Below, piece after piece: positions 53,061 to 64,000 of a stretch of 64,000 nucleotides of DNA (the first letter of the stretch is position 1; the number at the start of each line of letters is the position of its first letter). Position numbers and translations under genes: made by a program. Origin of the DNA: Prorocentrum cordatum (Eukaryota; Sar; Dinophyceae; Prorocentrales; Prorocentraceae); the NCBI GenBank assembly GCA_963575745.1, contig CAUYUJ010015033.1:72632-136631 (forward strand), in the 5' to 3' direction. The notes beneath the pieces were generated by a model. The model made no database searches. It was not told the origin of the DNA and saw only the letters and a list, made by a program, of their open reading frames with translations.

Positions 53061-54335
53061 CAGCGCAGTGTTTGGGGTCCACGCTGGCTAAAATTACTAG
53101 GTTCGTGATACTCGGATGGTTGATCTTCCACCTCCTCCTCCTCCTCCTCCTCCTCCTCCTCCACCTCCTCGTCCTCCTGATACAGAGGGCCGTGGAACGG
53201 GACGAACGGATGCACGCGGGCGCGCGGAGCGCAGAGGCCGCGCGAGCAGCTTCCCAGGCCTGAGGACCTTGGCGGCCACGCCCGAGTTCTCAGCGACGAC
53301 ACCCACCTCGCGCGCGCGCGCCCCGCGCAGGCCCTGGTGAAAGGGGGGGGGGGGGGCGGGAGGGGATGGGGGAGGAGGAAGGAGCGGAGGGGAGAAGGGA
53401 GAGGAGGAGCGAGGAAAGGCACGAGAAGGGGGGAGGCGAGGGAAGACGGGAAGGAAGGAGCAGGGGAGAGAGGGAGGGAAAGGCAGGATAAGGAGGGAGG
53501 AAAGAGAAAGAGCAGAGAAGGATGAGGAGGAGGAAGAGGAGGAGGGGGAGGAGGAGGAGGAGAAGAAGAAGGGGGAGGAGGAGGAGGAGGAGGAGGAGGA
53601 GGAGGAGGAGGAGGCGGCGAGGAAAAGGGGAAGGAAGGAGAGGAGGAGGAGGAGCAGGAGGAGGAGGAGGGAGGTGGAGGAGGAGGAGGTGGAAGGAGGA
53701 GAGGCAAGAGGAGGAAGAGGAGGACGACAACGAGGGAGGCGCAGGAAGAAATAAGCGGAGGAGGATAAAAAAAACTGAGGCAGGAGGACGAGGAGGAGAA
53801 GAAGAAGAGAAAAAGAAAGGAGCGAAGGGAGAAGTGGGAGAAGAGGAGAGGACAGAGAGGGAGGAAACAGATGAGCAGAGAGGGAAAGGAAGAGTAGGGG
53901 AAGGAGGATAATGAAGCCAAGAGGAGAAGCAGGAGCACGGGGAGACAGCAGGGAAGTAACCAGCCAAGAGAAAGAAAATGAGGAAGAGAAGAGACAGTAG
54001 GAGGGATAGCTAAAAAATACGTCGGGGAAGATGGAGGAGAAAGAGGAAAAGAGGAGGATCAAGAGGAGGAGGAGAAGGAGATGAATAGAAGGACGAAATA
54101 AGGTGACGAAGAGAATTGGGAGAAGGGAGGGGGAAGAAGGATCAGGTCGACAAGATGGCGACAATGAGACCAAAAAAGAAGCCGTCTTCTGTGTACGCTT
54201 CACTGCGTTCAAATCCAAACCTCCCCCGCTCTGACACCGGACACCCCCCCCGCCCGCGAAAATCCCGCCCTGCATGACAAGCAAGAGGGGGAGGGAGGCG
54301 GAGATGGAGATGGAGAGGGGGACGGGAGAGGAAGG
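53061..54335. repeat. TCC and GGA polypurine tracts with short spacers
   Basis: TCC at 53130-53175, a spacer at 53176-53340, then interrupted GGA and GAAGA tracts to about 54330. The minus strand gives a false Ser/Pro/Leu frame of 395 codons. Confidence 0.9.
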
Positions 54336-55089
54336 AAGAGGACCCTACCAGCCCTCTGGGCGCGAGTGATTTAAGGAGTTTCCTCTTGCATCTTCCCTCT
54401 TCCCCTTAGGGGAAGGGTCTACCACTGTTCCATTTTATTATTTATATATAAATCCCCCAGGCGACCGGCAGCCAACCAAAACCAATGAGAGCAACACCCC
54501 CCCACCATACGTTTCAAAAAACCACATAAAGTCCACTTTGGGGCGAATTCTTGGGTCAGGATCGGGGGGGGGGCGCGAGCACTTTGTATTATTGTTCGGA
54601 AGGGACGGCGGGGGTGCCCGCATATTGCTTGCTGCGCGCAGGGGCAGCATCCCTGTCAAGAAATAAGAATACGAAATGCACTTCGAGACAAACTCTGGAT
54701 CATGCGCCGGCACCCTGCGATCACTGCAAATTGGTTTTTGACTGGGACGGCGGGGGTGCTGGCACATTGCCTGCCATGTGCAGGCCCACCAGACGCTATG
54801 ATGGCCACCCCGCCGCGGGTGCGCACTGGTTTTCGACAAGGGTGGTGGGGGCCAACACGTTTCCCGATGTGTACTGCCACGTGCGCAGGCGCACATGGCA
54901 CACCCTGCCCCGAACGTGGCGCACCTGACGCGGCTGCGCATCTGGCGCATCACGCGTGCCCGGCACGCTTGGGCCACACGGCTGCCTGGCGCACCTCACA
55001 CCAGCGTTGCGCACATGGGACTGCTTTGGTTCCCATTAGCTGTCCATCCAAAGACTACTGCTGAACAGGCTACAGCTCGGGTGCTACTT
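54336..55089. repeat. Degenerate GGCGGGGGTGC repeat region
   Basis: Opens with CCAGCCCTCTGGGCGCGAGTG, a partial copy of the 44848 element. Then three segments share GGCGGGGGTGC..CACATTGC(C/T)TGC (about 54608, 54749, 54845) at 100-140-base spacing, followed by GCGCA(C/T)-rich DNA. No gene. Confidence 0.6.
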
Positions 55090-55640
55090 ATGTGTTGGGA
55101 GGGCGGGTGGGAGTGAGCGACTCGGTTTGCGGGCGGGGAAGGTGTCTTGACCCCTCCCCCTTATCCACTCCCCTGGACCTGGACGGGGGTGGCCGCGACC
55201 GATTGGAGCGTCCAAGAAAGCATTGACTGAGGTGTTGGGCCAATATTTTGCCTCCTGGAGGCGGGAGCCAAATTAAGTACCCCCCCTTCTTTGATCGACC
55301 TCTTCCGAGAAGGCCCCCAAGGCTCCCAGGAGTGCCCCACGAGGCGCCAAGGAGGCCCAAAGAGCACCAGAAGAGGTCCGCAAGAGGCCCCCAAGAGGCC
55401 CTCAGGAGATTCCTCCGAAGCACCCAAGACGGCCCAAGAGGCCAGGCCCCCAAGACGCCCCAAGAGGACTGCAAGAAGCTATCAAGAGACATCCGAAGAG
55501 ACTCCGAGAAGCATCCAAGAGGCCTCTGACCATTCTGGCCGCCATCCTCCGCCTGTTCCTCCTCCTCCTCCCTCCTGCCGTTTCCCCCTCCCCCTCCCCC
55601 ATCCTCATCATCATCCTCCGATTCCTCCTTCGTTCTCACA
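55090..55640. repeat. GGCCCC family, copy 2
   Basis: Resembles 44850-45420: CTCCCCTGGACCTGG, GGGAGCCAAATTAAGTAC, TTCTTTGATCGACCTC and AGGCCCCCAAGAGGC repeats. The two copies differ substantially, so the duplication is old. Confidence 0.75.
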
Positions 55641-56039
55641 ATGTTGCGGTATGACAGCTTCCCCTTAGCAAACTATTACACTGCATACTCTTCCACATCC
55701 CTGATCACGGCAATTCGCCTGGGCATCCTTTGAGGATGGGCTGGTGGAGTTTTTGTTCGCGAAGTGGGGCGAAGACAGAAAGAGAAACAAAACCAACACA
55801 ATGACAGAAGACATGACGAAGCAAGACAGAGAGAAACGGACAGGAAGAGAAAGGAACACAAAAGAGCGAGGGAGAAGAACAAGAGCGAAGCAAAGAGAAG
55901 ACACGACAGAGAGAACAGAAACAAGCCGCAACTCAGGCTCAGGCCAAGAGGAGCCAGCACTTGTAGTAAAGGCGGCGTACCCAAACCAATGCACACAGCT
56001 GGGATGCAGCGGGGTGGCCACTGGCACGGGAAGAGCGAA
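55641..56039. other. Spacer, AGA-rich, no gene
   Basis: GAGAAACGGACAGGAAGAG-type purine-rich DNA. Frames are lysine/arginine-rich without family signature. Confidence 0.5.
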
Positions 56040-57440
56040 AGCGTAGACACGCCGTCATCCATCAATCAGGCCATCTCCAGGGCCGTGTAAGGAGGGTTGT
56101 ATCGCCAGAGACCTGCAGCTCAGTGGGGGGTGTAGCGAACAGCCGTGGGAAAGGGAAGAGCTCGCGATAGCACCAAATGAGACAGCCCGGTGCTCTAACA
56201 GCCGCAGGAGCGTGGAACACGCCGTCATCCATCAATCAGGCCATCTTCAGGGCCGCAAGTGTGTTATGCCGCGTGCTCTGGTAGGGCGCAGCTAACAGCC
56301 GCAAAAAGATTGGAGAGGGTTCGCCTGAGACATATTGCTGCGCTGGCACTGGGCAGCCTAAGCCACCACGCTGCTCAGCACGAATTCAAACGTCAGCCGC
56401 CGGACGGAAGGGGCCACTCCGCCTGCAGTGTGCAGGTTCTCAGGTAGGGCGCAGCTGACAGCCGCAGAAAGATTGGAATTGCTCTGGTTGGGTGCGGCTA
56501 ACAGCCGGAGAAAAATTGGGACAGGGTTCGCCTGAGACATATTGCTGCGCTGGCATTGAGCAGTGTGCCGGGTGTCTGGTATGGCGCAGCTGACAGCCGC
56601 AGAAAGATTGGAATCCGGTTCGCTTGTATCGCCTGAGACATAATGGGTAGGGGGCTGTATCGCCTGAGACATCCCGGTGCTCTGGTAGGGTGTGGGGCGG
56701 GTGGGGGTACATTGGAAAAAATACACTTTCCGCCTCCAGCACGGAAGAAGCGTAAGCGTAGACACGCCAACATCCATCAATCAGGCCATTTCCAGGGCCG
56801 TGCAAGGAGGACTGCATCGCCGGAGGCCTGCAGCTCAATGGGGGGTGTAGCGAACAGCCGTGGGAAAGGGAAGAGCTCCCGATAGCACCAAATGGGACAG
56901 CCCGGTGCTCTAACAGCCGCAGGGGTGTGGAACACGCCGTCATCCATCAATCAGGCCATCACCAGGGCCGCGTAAGAGGGGTCGCCGCGTGCTCTGGTAG
57001 GGCGCAGCGAACAGCCGCAAAAAGATTGGAGAGGGTTCGCCTGAGACATATTGCTGCGCTGGCACTGGGCAACCTGAGCCACCACGCTGCTCAGCACGAA
57101 CTCGAACGTCAGCCGCCGGACGGAAGGGGCCACTCCGCCTGCAGCGTACAAGTTCTTTGGCAGGGCGCAGCTGACAGCCGCAGAAAGATTGGAATTGCTC
57201 TGGTTGGGTGCGGCTAACAGTCGCAGAAAGATTGGGACAGGGTTCGCCTGAGACATATTGCTGCGCTGGCACTGGGCAACCTGAGTCACCACGCTTCTCT
57301 GTTCGAACCCAAACGTCAGCGTCCGGACGGAGGGGAGCCACTCCGCCTGCAGTGTGCAGTATCTCTGGTAAGGCGCCGCTGACAGTCGCAGAACGATTGG
57401 AATTCGGTCCGCCTGAGACATACCCTGGGTTGCGGGGGAG
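56040..57440. repeat. 715-bp tandem duplication of a compound repeat
   Basis: Copy one (56040-about 56600) and copy two (56755-about 57300) align with about 715-base offset, for example CATCCATCAATCAGGCCAT at 56056 and 56771. Inside each are smaller repeats: TCGCCTGAGACATATTGCTG, GGGCGCAGC(T/G)(G/A)ACAGCCGCA and CCACTCCGCCTGCAG. Cys/Arg-rich frames are artefacts. Confidence 0.88.
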
Positions 57441-57600
57441 CGGAGGAAGAGGAGGAAGAGGACGACGACGATGAGGGCGAGCAGCCTCAGGGCGATGGAG
57501 GACCCATCAGTCAGGCCATCTCCAGGGCCGTGTAAGGGGGGGTGTAAGCGTAGAACCCGCCGTCATCCATCAATCGGGCCATCTCCAGGGCCGTGCAAGG
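57441..57600. repeat. End of compound repeat
   Basis: A short GGA tract, then two more GGCCATCTCCAGGGCCGTG units near 57515 and 57575. Confidence 0.8.
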
Positions 57601-57803
57601 GGGGCCTGGTACACGGCGCCGTCGACACGGGGGCGGAGGAAGACGGCCGCACCATCGACGTTAAGGGCCCGACCCCGCCAGAGAGCACCCCCGCCCTACA
57701 GCGCGAGGCCAGTGTCGGCGCCCACGAGATCCCGACCATCTCGCGGGGGTGCCTGGCGACCCCTGTTCGCGCCGACGCGGTGTCCCAAGTGCTGTCCACG
57801 CAC

Positions 57804-58073
57804 CTGCGCCCAGTCGATAGCCAGGCCCAATGAGTCGCTCATGGCCCGAGCATCGCAGCTGTGGCTGTGAAATGAAGTCAGGAAGGCGACGCAGGTTCGC
57901 TGGTCGTGCCGACGCGGGTCGAAAGCGCGCGCGGTGCCAGGGGCAGCGCGTTGCTCGGCAAAGGCGTGCCAGACGGCTGCGAACGACGCGCCCAGGGCGA
58001 CCTGAAGGTGCCTGATCGTCTCGTTCGGTGACCATCCGTGGGGTTCCCACTGGGAGTCGTGGACCCAGGATTT
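57804..58073 (-). CDS. Probable internal exon of an unidentified protein
   Basis: A 270-base segment, exactly 90 codons, lies between an acceptor-like CCGCTCTAG (just above 58073) and a donor-like GCGCAG/GTGCGTGG (below 57804). It encodes KSWVHDSQWEPHGWSPNETI followed by RHLQVALGASFAAVWHAFAE and ends LGLAIDWAQ. Composition is balanced, unlike the Arg/Pro-rich frames around. Upstream, ALGGILDAAGGKW (near 58147-58185) could be the preceding exon, joined in phase across a 73-base GTGGAC...CTCTAG intron. QRLDAGGRLCRQPRGNPC and FPDERDSEAILQL (up to about 58380) may be earlier exons. The family is not recognised. The exon call rests on frame, splice signals and composition only. Confidence 0.4.
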
Positions 58074-58400
58074 CTAGAGCGGCCTTCCAACGCGGGAGCC
58101 CTGTGCTGCTGGATGCTGGCGATCGGCGAACAGCCCGGGCGTCCACCCACTTCCCGCCCGCCGCGTCGAGGATGCCCCCCAGTGCGTTTCTCGGCGGTCG
58201 AGCCCACGTCCCCACCCGAGAGGGGGGGGGTCTGGCGAGCTTCGCAGGGACGCAGGGGTTGCCCCGTGGCTGCCTGCAGAGGCGCCCGCCCGCATCGAGC
58301 CGCTGGCAGGAGAGGGGGGACGGATAGGGGCGCAAGGGCTCCTCGACACCAGCTGTAGGATGGCTTCGCTGTCCCGCTCGTCAGGGAAAGGCTGACGCGT
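58074..58400 (-). other. Possible upstream exons and short introns of the same gene
   Basis: Three short protein-like stretches in different frames are separated by intervals with GT and AG ends. Coordinates are approximate; one would expect introns of 50-80 bases. It may equally be a decayed gene. Confidence 0.3.
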
Positions 58401-58429
58401 GGGCGCGGTGGAACTTCCCAGTGCCGTCT

Positions 58430-58908
58430 AGACGGTGGCTTCACTGTCGGGCAGGCCGTCGGGCTGGCCGTCGGGCTGGCCGAAGAGCTGGCCGTGGGAT
58501 TGGGCGTCGGGCAAGGCCTCAAGTGGGCGTCGGGAGCGGTGTCGGGTGAGGCGTCAGACTGGTCGTGGGGCTGGTCGTGGAGCTGGCCATGGGATTGGCC
58601 CTGGCCGTCGGGTCGCGGGGCTGGCAGTCGGGTTGGCCGTGGGGCAGGCTGAGGGGCTAGTCATGGGGCTGGCAGTCGGGCTGGCCGATGGGCTGTCGGT
58701 CGGGCTGTGGGGCTGGCCGTGAGGCTGGTCGTGGAGGTGAAAATCTGGCTGGCCGCGGGACTGGCCGTATGCCTGGTCGTGGGGGAGGCTGGGGGGCTGA
58801 TCGCGGGGCTGCAGTCGGGCTGGCCGAGGGAACGGCCGTGCGGCTGGCAGTTGGACTGGCCGTCAGGCTGGCCGTCGGGCTGGCAGTCAGGTTGGCCGTG
58901 GGGCTGAA
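58430..58908. repeat. GGCTGGCCGTCGG minisatellite
   Basis: About 35 units of a 10-12-base repeat (GGCTGGCCGT, GGCTGG(C/T)CGTGG). Long Gly/Ala/Trp or Ser/Pro/Thr frames are artefacts. Confidence 0.93.
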
Positions 58909-59290
58909 CGCGCGCGCGGCCAGCAGGGCCGCCGGGGCCGCAGCGGCGACGGCCAGCCAGAGGCCGGCGGCCGCCGCGGCCCCCGCGGCGTCCAGGGCCG
59001 CGCCGCAGGCGGCCGCGGCAGCGGCGGCCGGGCAGGCGGCAGCGGCAGCGCCCAGGGCCGCGCCGCCGGAGGCGGCGGCGGCGGCGGCGACGGCGGCGGC
59101 CGGGCCGGAGGCGGCCTGGGAGGCGGCCCCCCCGGGGGGCAGGCGGCGCGAGCGATCGCTGGCCAGGCCAGCGCCAGCGGCCGCAAGGCCGGCGGCCCAC
59201 CCAGCGGGCGGCCGGCCAGGGGGCGGCGCCGGAGCGGCGCGGGCGGCGGCGGCGCGGCGCAGCCGACGCCGCCGAGCAGAGGGCGGCTCC
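58909..59290. repeat. GCC-rich triplet region
   Basis: GGCGGCGGCG and GCCGCGGC-rich DNA, alanine-coding in several frames on both strands. Confidence 0.8.
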
Positions 59291-60110
59291 ATCCGGCCAG
59301 CCCCGGAGGCAGCGGACCCAGGTCGCGCCGACTAACCTTGAGCTGGTGTGGATACTTTTTTGGTCGGCGGCCGCGCGACCACGGTCTGGCGGCAACAGCG
59401 ATGTCCGGGACTACGGATCAAGGCAAATTACACGCGATGCGTGAGGTGCACACGCACTGAGCAAAATGCTCCGCATTCGTCGAGAGGCAGACGCACCTAG
59501 GCGCCGGCCACACCGAAGTGAACAAGCGGCCAGCACTGCGAGCGCAACGGAGGAAGCCGCCCTGGCGGCGCCAAGCTCCGAGCAGCTCCCCAAGCCGACA
59601 GCAGGCAGTGAAAAACGTGAACGACGTCGCTGAAGGCTGAACCACTCAACGCGAAGTCCACGGACACCACAGCCGTACGTGGGGTCGGCGGGGAAACCAA
59701 GGCAGAGGAACGGCAGAAAACTACAGAGCACTCACTCCCCGAACCACACCGCTGCTCTGGGGGGGGCCGGCGTGACGGTCATCGTATCCGAAACCAGTGA
59801 CTGGCCGGGGCTGCAACGATGAGAGGGGACTCACTTTGGCCCAAGAGCCGGTACAATGCAACCTCGCAGGTAACGGCCACGAATGTCGCCGAGATCCACA
59901 GCTGCCGCGACCAGCTCATGGAGCGCTGGAACGCAGCCAGGGCTGAATATGACCACATAGTGGAGGGGGGGGGGCAGCCAACAGCCGCAATGTACACATG
60001 TCTTGGTAGCAGCTCGCACAGAGCATAGGATGTAGGGGGGGGCTGGTGGGGATACGCGAAGCGTCTAGAATAAAGATAGAGCAAGGGAACGAAAGATGAC
60101 AGGGGCACAT
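59291..60110. other. Unique-looking DNA, no gene recognised
   Basis: A 69-codon plus-strand frame at 59819-60028 (MRGDSLWPKSRYNATSQVTA..) has normal composition but no known family. GGTGGGGATACGCGAAG near 60043 is shared with 45823. Confidence 0.35.
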
Positions 60111-60470
60111 ATGGAGGATGTTCGAAAGGGAGAGTGCAGAAAAAGAGAGAGAGAGAGAACAAAAAAAAAGAGACAGAGAGAAAACAAATAGAGACGGAGG
60201 GAGAAAAACAGAGAGAGAGCAAAAACAAGAGAGAGAGAGAGAGAGAGCGCCGCAGAGAGACAGATTGGCACAGAGGCACAGAGACACAGCGACATAGAGA
60301 CAGAGCGAGAGAGAGAAAGAGCAAAGGATAGGGAGAGATAGAGGGAGAGGGAGGGTGAGGGAGAGGGAGATGAGGGGGGGAATGGCAAGGGGAGGGGGGA
60401 GAGGAGAAGAGACGGGGGAGGGCCAAACACGGCGGAAGCGAGAGGGCAGGAGGAAAAAAGGGAAAGAACT
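60111..60470. repeat. GAGA-rich low-complexity tract
   Basis: AGAGAGAGAG and AAAAAGAGAGAG with GGGAGGG at the end; the minus strand gives a Ser/Leu/Cys frame that is an artefact. Confidence 0.9.
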
Positions 60471-61585
60471 AATTAGCTTGTTCAAACTTGATCTCATCGC
60501 ATTCCGCACTGCTTCATCGCTCCAGACTGCACTTTGCCAAGATGCCAAAGGTGATGGGATTTCGCGGAGATGCGACCCGCTGTCGATGGGAAGACCGCTC
60601 GATGCGCCGATTCACAACAAAACCGCAATCGATCATAACCTGAGTGGAAATAATTGCTGTGGCTGTCGTGACTGGTTGGTGCGTTCACGAGGCTGTCGGG
60701 TCTGCAGTAGACGGTGCTGCACGTCCAGTGGCAAAAATGCACAGTGGCTGTTCGTGAGTCCCCGCATGCTTTGAGCAGTCCATGTTGGCCGGGGGAGAGA
60801 TGGGGAGGCGGGGGGGTTGGGGGTGGGGAGGACTCGGAACTCGGAACTCTGAACTCGGATGTCCTCGGAAATCCGTCAGGGCTGGCTCTGCCGGAGGTGT
60901 GCAGGGAACCTCTCGACCTGCAAACCGGCGTGGGGAGAGAAGAGAGAGGAGAGGGAGGGGGAACGGGGACGAGGTGGAACAGAAGGAATGGGCGAGACAG
61001 AGGCGGACGAACGAGGAACGGGGAAGGGGGGAGAGGGCGGTGGCGCGCAGCAGCAGGGCGTGGCTTGCCAGGAGCATCTCGGTGCCGACATAGTTGTGGC
61101 CTGGCTGGCCGGCCGCTGCCCGAGGGCGCGGCGGCGGGATGAGCCGACGCGGAGGAGGGAGGAGGGACGAGGGGAGCGAGGAGGAAAACCGCGTGGATTG
61201 CAATGGACGACAAACTGGAGAGTTGTAAAGCTGTGGAGGTACGCTGGACCCTCCTTCAGGGACGTCTTCGTTGGCCGAGGGTCCCCAGGGGAGTCCTCGG
61301 ACCCCTCCTGTGGCTGTTGACGCCGCCGTCATGGGTAGGTGTGGGGGGAGGGCCCCGCGCAACCCCGATGATGGAAGCTGCGAAGGGAAGGAAGATGTTG
61401 TTGTTCGGCGGCGTGCTCGGGGGGAACAAGAAGGCGCGGACCTTCTCAGAAGTCTCGGAAATCCCCGGGCCTTATGAAAACTTGTTCTGGAACTTCCCAG
61501 AAGACACAGAAAACTTCTCAGAAGTCCGGGTCTCCACCTTCTCCCTGTCCCCACCCTCGCTCGCCGCCGAGTCTTGTTATCATGT
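60471..61585. other. Unique-looking DNA, no gene recognised
   Basis: Contains a small repeat GGAACTCGGAACTCTGAACTCGG near 60836-60860 and AGAAGTC(T/C)(C/G)GG repeats near 61448-61530. The longest minus-strand frames are Ser/Pro-rich without signature. Confidence 0.35.
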
Positions 61586-61785
61586 TGGGTAACGGCCGTT
61601 ACCCTGGGAGGGGCGGGTAACCGTAACGCTTGCCTGGGGTGAGCATGCGAGAGCCGCAGCATACCTGCGAGCAGCACGACATGCCGTCGAGCACCAGCAT
61701 GTGGGTGGGTCCAACCTCCCAGCATGCACATTCACATACCATCGTTACCGTTACCCGGGGAGTGGTCTGGTAACGACAGTTACGC
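61586..61785. repeat. GTAACGGCCGTTACC dyads
   Basis: Two related 40-base elements (61590-61628 and 61744-61785) contain GGTAAC..GTTACC inverted pairs around GGGAGGGG / GGGGAGTGG. They flank 115 bases of unique DNA. Confidence 0.7.
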
Positions 61786-62190
61786 GCCAAATACAAAAAC
61801 AGACAACATTAAAAACTACTAAAACAAAAAACAATCTCGAAATAAACACGCACAAACACACAAAACAACAGCAACAAAAGAAGATAACAAACATAAAGAA
61901 CAAAACAAACAAACAAACAAAAAAAAACGGGGAAGTGGAGGGGGGAGAGTTCCAAAGCATCAAAACAAAAGCAAGGACGCGAAAGCACCGTTCCAGGCCA
62001 GGGACCGTGGCCTCCCTTCCAGGCCAAGAAAGTGGTCGGCGCTTGGGCGAGAATACCGTTTTCGAATTGCACAAGAAAGCTGGATGAGCATCGAAATATC
62101 GTCCAGAGGGCGACCTCCTCCTGCTCCGGCAGGGGTTACCAAAGGGGGGATGGGACTCTGGGTCTCCACGGGATGGGCCCAGTGCGCACA
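61786..62190. other. A-rich then mixed DNA, no gene
   Basis: ACAAACAAACAAACAAAAAAAAAC-type low complexity at 61790-61930, then mixed sequence. Confidence 0.5.
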
Positions 62191-62370
62191 AGCTCCACCC
62201 CCTCCTCTTCCTCCTCCTCCTCCTCCTCATCCTCCTCATTCTGATCATCCTCATCATCCTCTTCATCCTCCTCCTCCTCCTCCTCCTCATCCTGCTCATC
62301 CTCCTCCTCATCATCATCATAATCATCATCATCATCACCACCACCAGAATCATACCACCACCACCATAAC

Positions 62371-62435
<65 letters not shown>

Positions 62436-62745
62436 GCAGCATCCGACAGGAGGGGGGGGGGTGGGACTCTGGGGGTCCGCGGGTTCGCCCAGGGGGACGG
62501 ACCTCATGGATGGGCCCGGTGCGCGCACGCCGCACCTCCATGTCATCCTCCTCATCCTCTTCCTCCTCCTCCTCCTCAAACTCAAACTCCTCCTCCTCCT
62601 CAGTCTCCTGAGTCTCCTCCTCCTCCTCCTCCTCCTCCTCCTCCTGCTCCTGCTCCTCCACCTCCTCCTCCTCATCCTCCTTCGCCCTCCCACTCCTCCT
62701 CCTCGTCATCCTCCTCTTCCTCCTCCTCCTCCTGATCATCATCAG

Positions 62746-62801
<56 letters not shown>

Positions 62802-62925
62802 GCATCATTATCATCATCAGCATCATCATCATCATCAGCATCAGCATCAGCATCAGCATCAGCATCATCATCAGCATCAGCATCATCATCAGCAACAGCA
62901 TCAGCATCATCATCATCATCGTCAT

Positions 62926-62990
<65 letters not shown>

Positions 62991-63990
62991 GTCATCAGCA
63001 TCATCGTCATCAGCATCATCCTCATCATCATCATCATAATCATCAGCATCATCATCAGCATCGTTAGCATCGTCATCAGCATCATCCTCATCATCACCAC
63101 CACGATCATCATCGTCGTCATCATCACCACCATCGCCATCATCGTACCGCCAGCACTACCACCGCCACCACCATCATCATCAGAATCAGCATCGTCATCA
63201 ACAGCAACAGCAGCATCAGCATCAGCATCAGCATCAGCATCCGCATGCACAGCATCATCATCAGCAGCATCATCGTCATTCTCATCGTCATCATCATCAT
63301 CATCGTCATCAGCAGCAGCATCAGCATCAGCATCAGCACCAGCATCAGCATCGTCATCATCATCATCATCAGCATCATCACCATCATGAACATCATAATC
63401 ATCCGCATCATCATCAACAACGACATCATCGCCATAATCAGCATCATCATCAGCAGCAGCATCATCACCATGATCACCACCATCATCATCATCGTCACCA
63501 TCACCATCATCATCATCATCATCAACATCAGCACCATCATCATCATCATCATCATCACTACCACCATCATCATCATCATGAGAATCATCAGCAGCATCGT
63601 CATCATCACCACCACCACCATGACCATCATCATCAGGTGCATGATCATCAGCATTATCAGCAGCATCATCATCGTCATCATGAATCATCATCATCGGCAG
63701 CATCATCGTCGTCATCATCAGCATTATCGGCATCACCATCATCGACATCATCATCATCATCATCATCATCGTCATCAGCATCATCCTCATCATCATCACC
63801 ATCACCATCATCATCATCGTAAGCATCATCAGCAGCATCATCATCACCATCACCATCATCATCATGACCGCCATCCTCATCATCAGCAGCAGCAGCATCA
63901 GCATCATCATCATCACCACAATCATTATCATGATCATCATCAGCAGCAGCAGCAGCAGCATCAGCATCAGCATCATCACCATCGTCATCT
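62191..63990. repeat. Long CTC and CAT/CAG triplet array
   Basis: TCC/TCA triplets with a 62450-62530 unique insert, then from about 62735 to the window end almost only CAT with CAG, CGT and CAC interruptions. Patterns such as CATCAGCATCAGCAT show secondary, higher-order expansion. Poly-Asp/Ala, poly-Met/Leu and poly-Ser frames on either strand are artefacts. Confidence 0.97.
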
Positions 63991-64000
63991 GGCAAGAAGG

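Noticed and set aside
57601-57680. AVDTGAEEDG in a plus-strand frame as a retroviral-type protease site
   Set aside because: The frame begins in a repeat, has no surrounding protease motifs, and is antisense to the flank of a better exon candidate.
58657-59395. Alanine- and arginine-rich 200-250-codon frames
   Set aside because: Arise from GCC triplets and the GGCTGGCCGT minisatellite; both strands are equally open.

Overview
The window looks like dinoflagellate nuclear DNA. The decisive evidence is two relics of the dinoflagellate trans-spliced leader (DinoSL), both read on the minus strand. One, at 122-173, is a stack of one complete and two truncated copies. The other, at 39456-39477, sits 60 bases upstream of an intact intronless reading frame. 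High GC, frequent GC-rich repeats and retroelements with dinoflagellate-style architecture agree with this. The species cannot be fixed from sequence alone; GC-rich genomes such as Prorocentrum are plausible. A run of exactly 100 N at 13901-14000 marks an assembly gap.

Layout. 0.2-7.2 kb: a Ty1/copia-like retrotransposon on the minus strand (Gag with zinc knuckle, protease-like region, two membrane segments, a second ORF with a signal-like N-terminus and a zinc motif, a methyltransferase-like region, integrase). It is cut off exactly where the triple DinoSL relic begins, so reverse transcriptase and RNase H are missing. 7.4-17.5 kb: a patchwork of satellites with 77-bp, about 425-bp, 76-bp, 73-bp and 88-bp units, and a short CGCTCGAGACATCC motif. 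17.5-32.9 kb: mostly microsatellites (GGA/TCC, CA, CT, TTA, a 145-base poly(A)), a foldback palindrome, a non-LTR retrotransposon C-terminus remnant and a few weak coding candidates. 33.0-35.7 kb: a frameshifted PIF1-type helicase gene between long inverted repeats. 35.7-47.5 kb: two oppositely oriented arrays of a 160-bp repeat with a tRNA-like B box. The plus-strand array is interrupted by a frameshifted APE-type non-LTR retrotransposon at 41.2-44.8 kb. Between the arrays lies a retroposed gene (37572-39395, minus) for an F-box-like protein. 47.5-64 kb: further satellites, a large inverted satellite pair, a 715-bp duplication, a likely spliced gene fragment near 57.8-58.4 kb, and about 1.8 kb of CAT/GAT triplet repeat at the right end.

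No operon-like cooperation is visible. The common theme is reverse transcription: retrotransposon sequences occur together with DNA that shows signs of having been copied from trans-spliced mRNA. Only one full-length, unbroken, host-type protein gene (the F-box-like retrogene) is supported well; most other open frames are products of GC-rich or triplet-repeat DNA.
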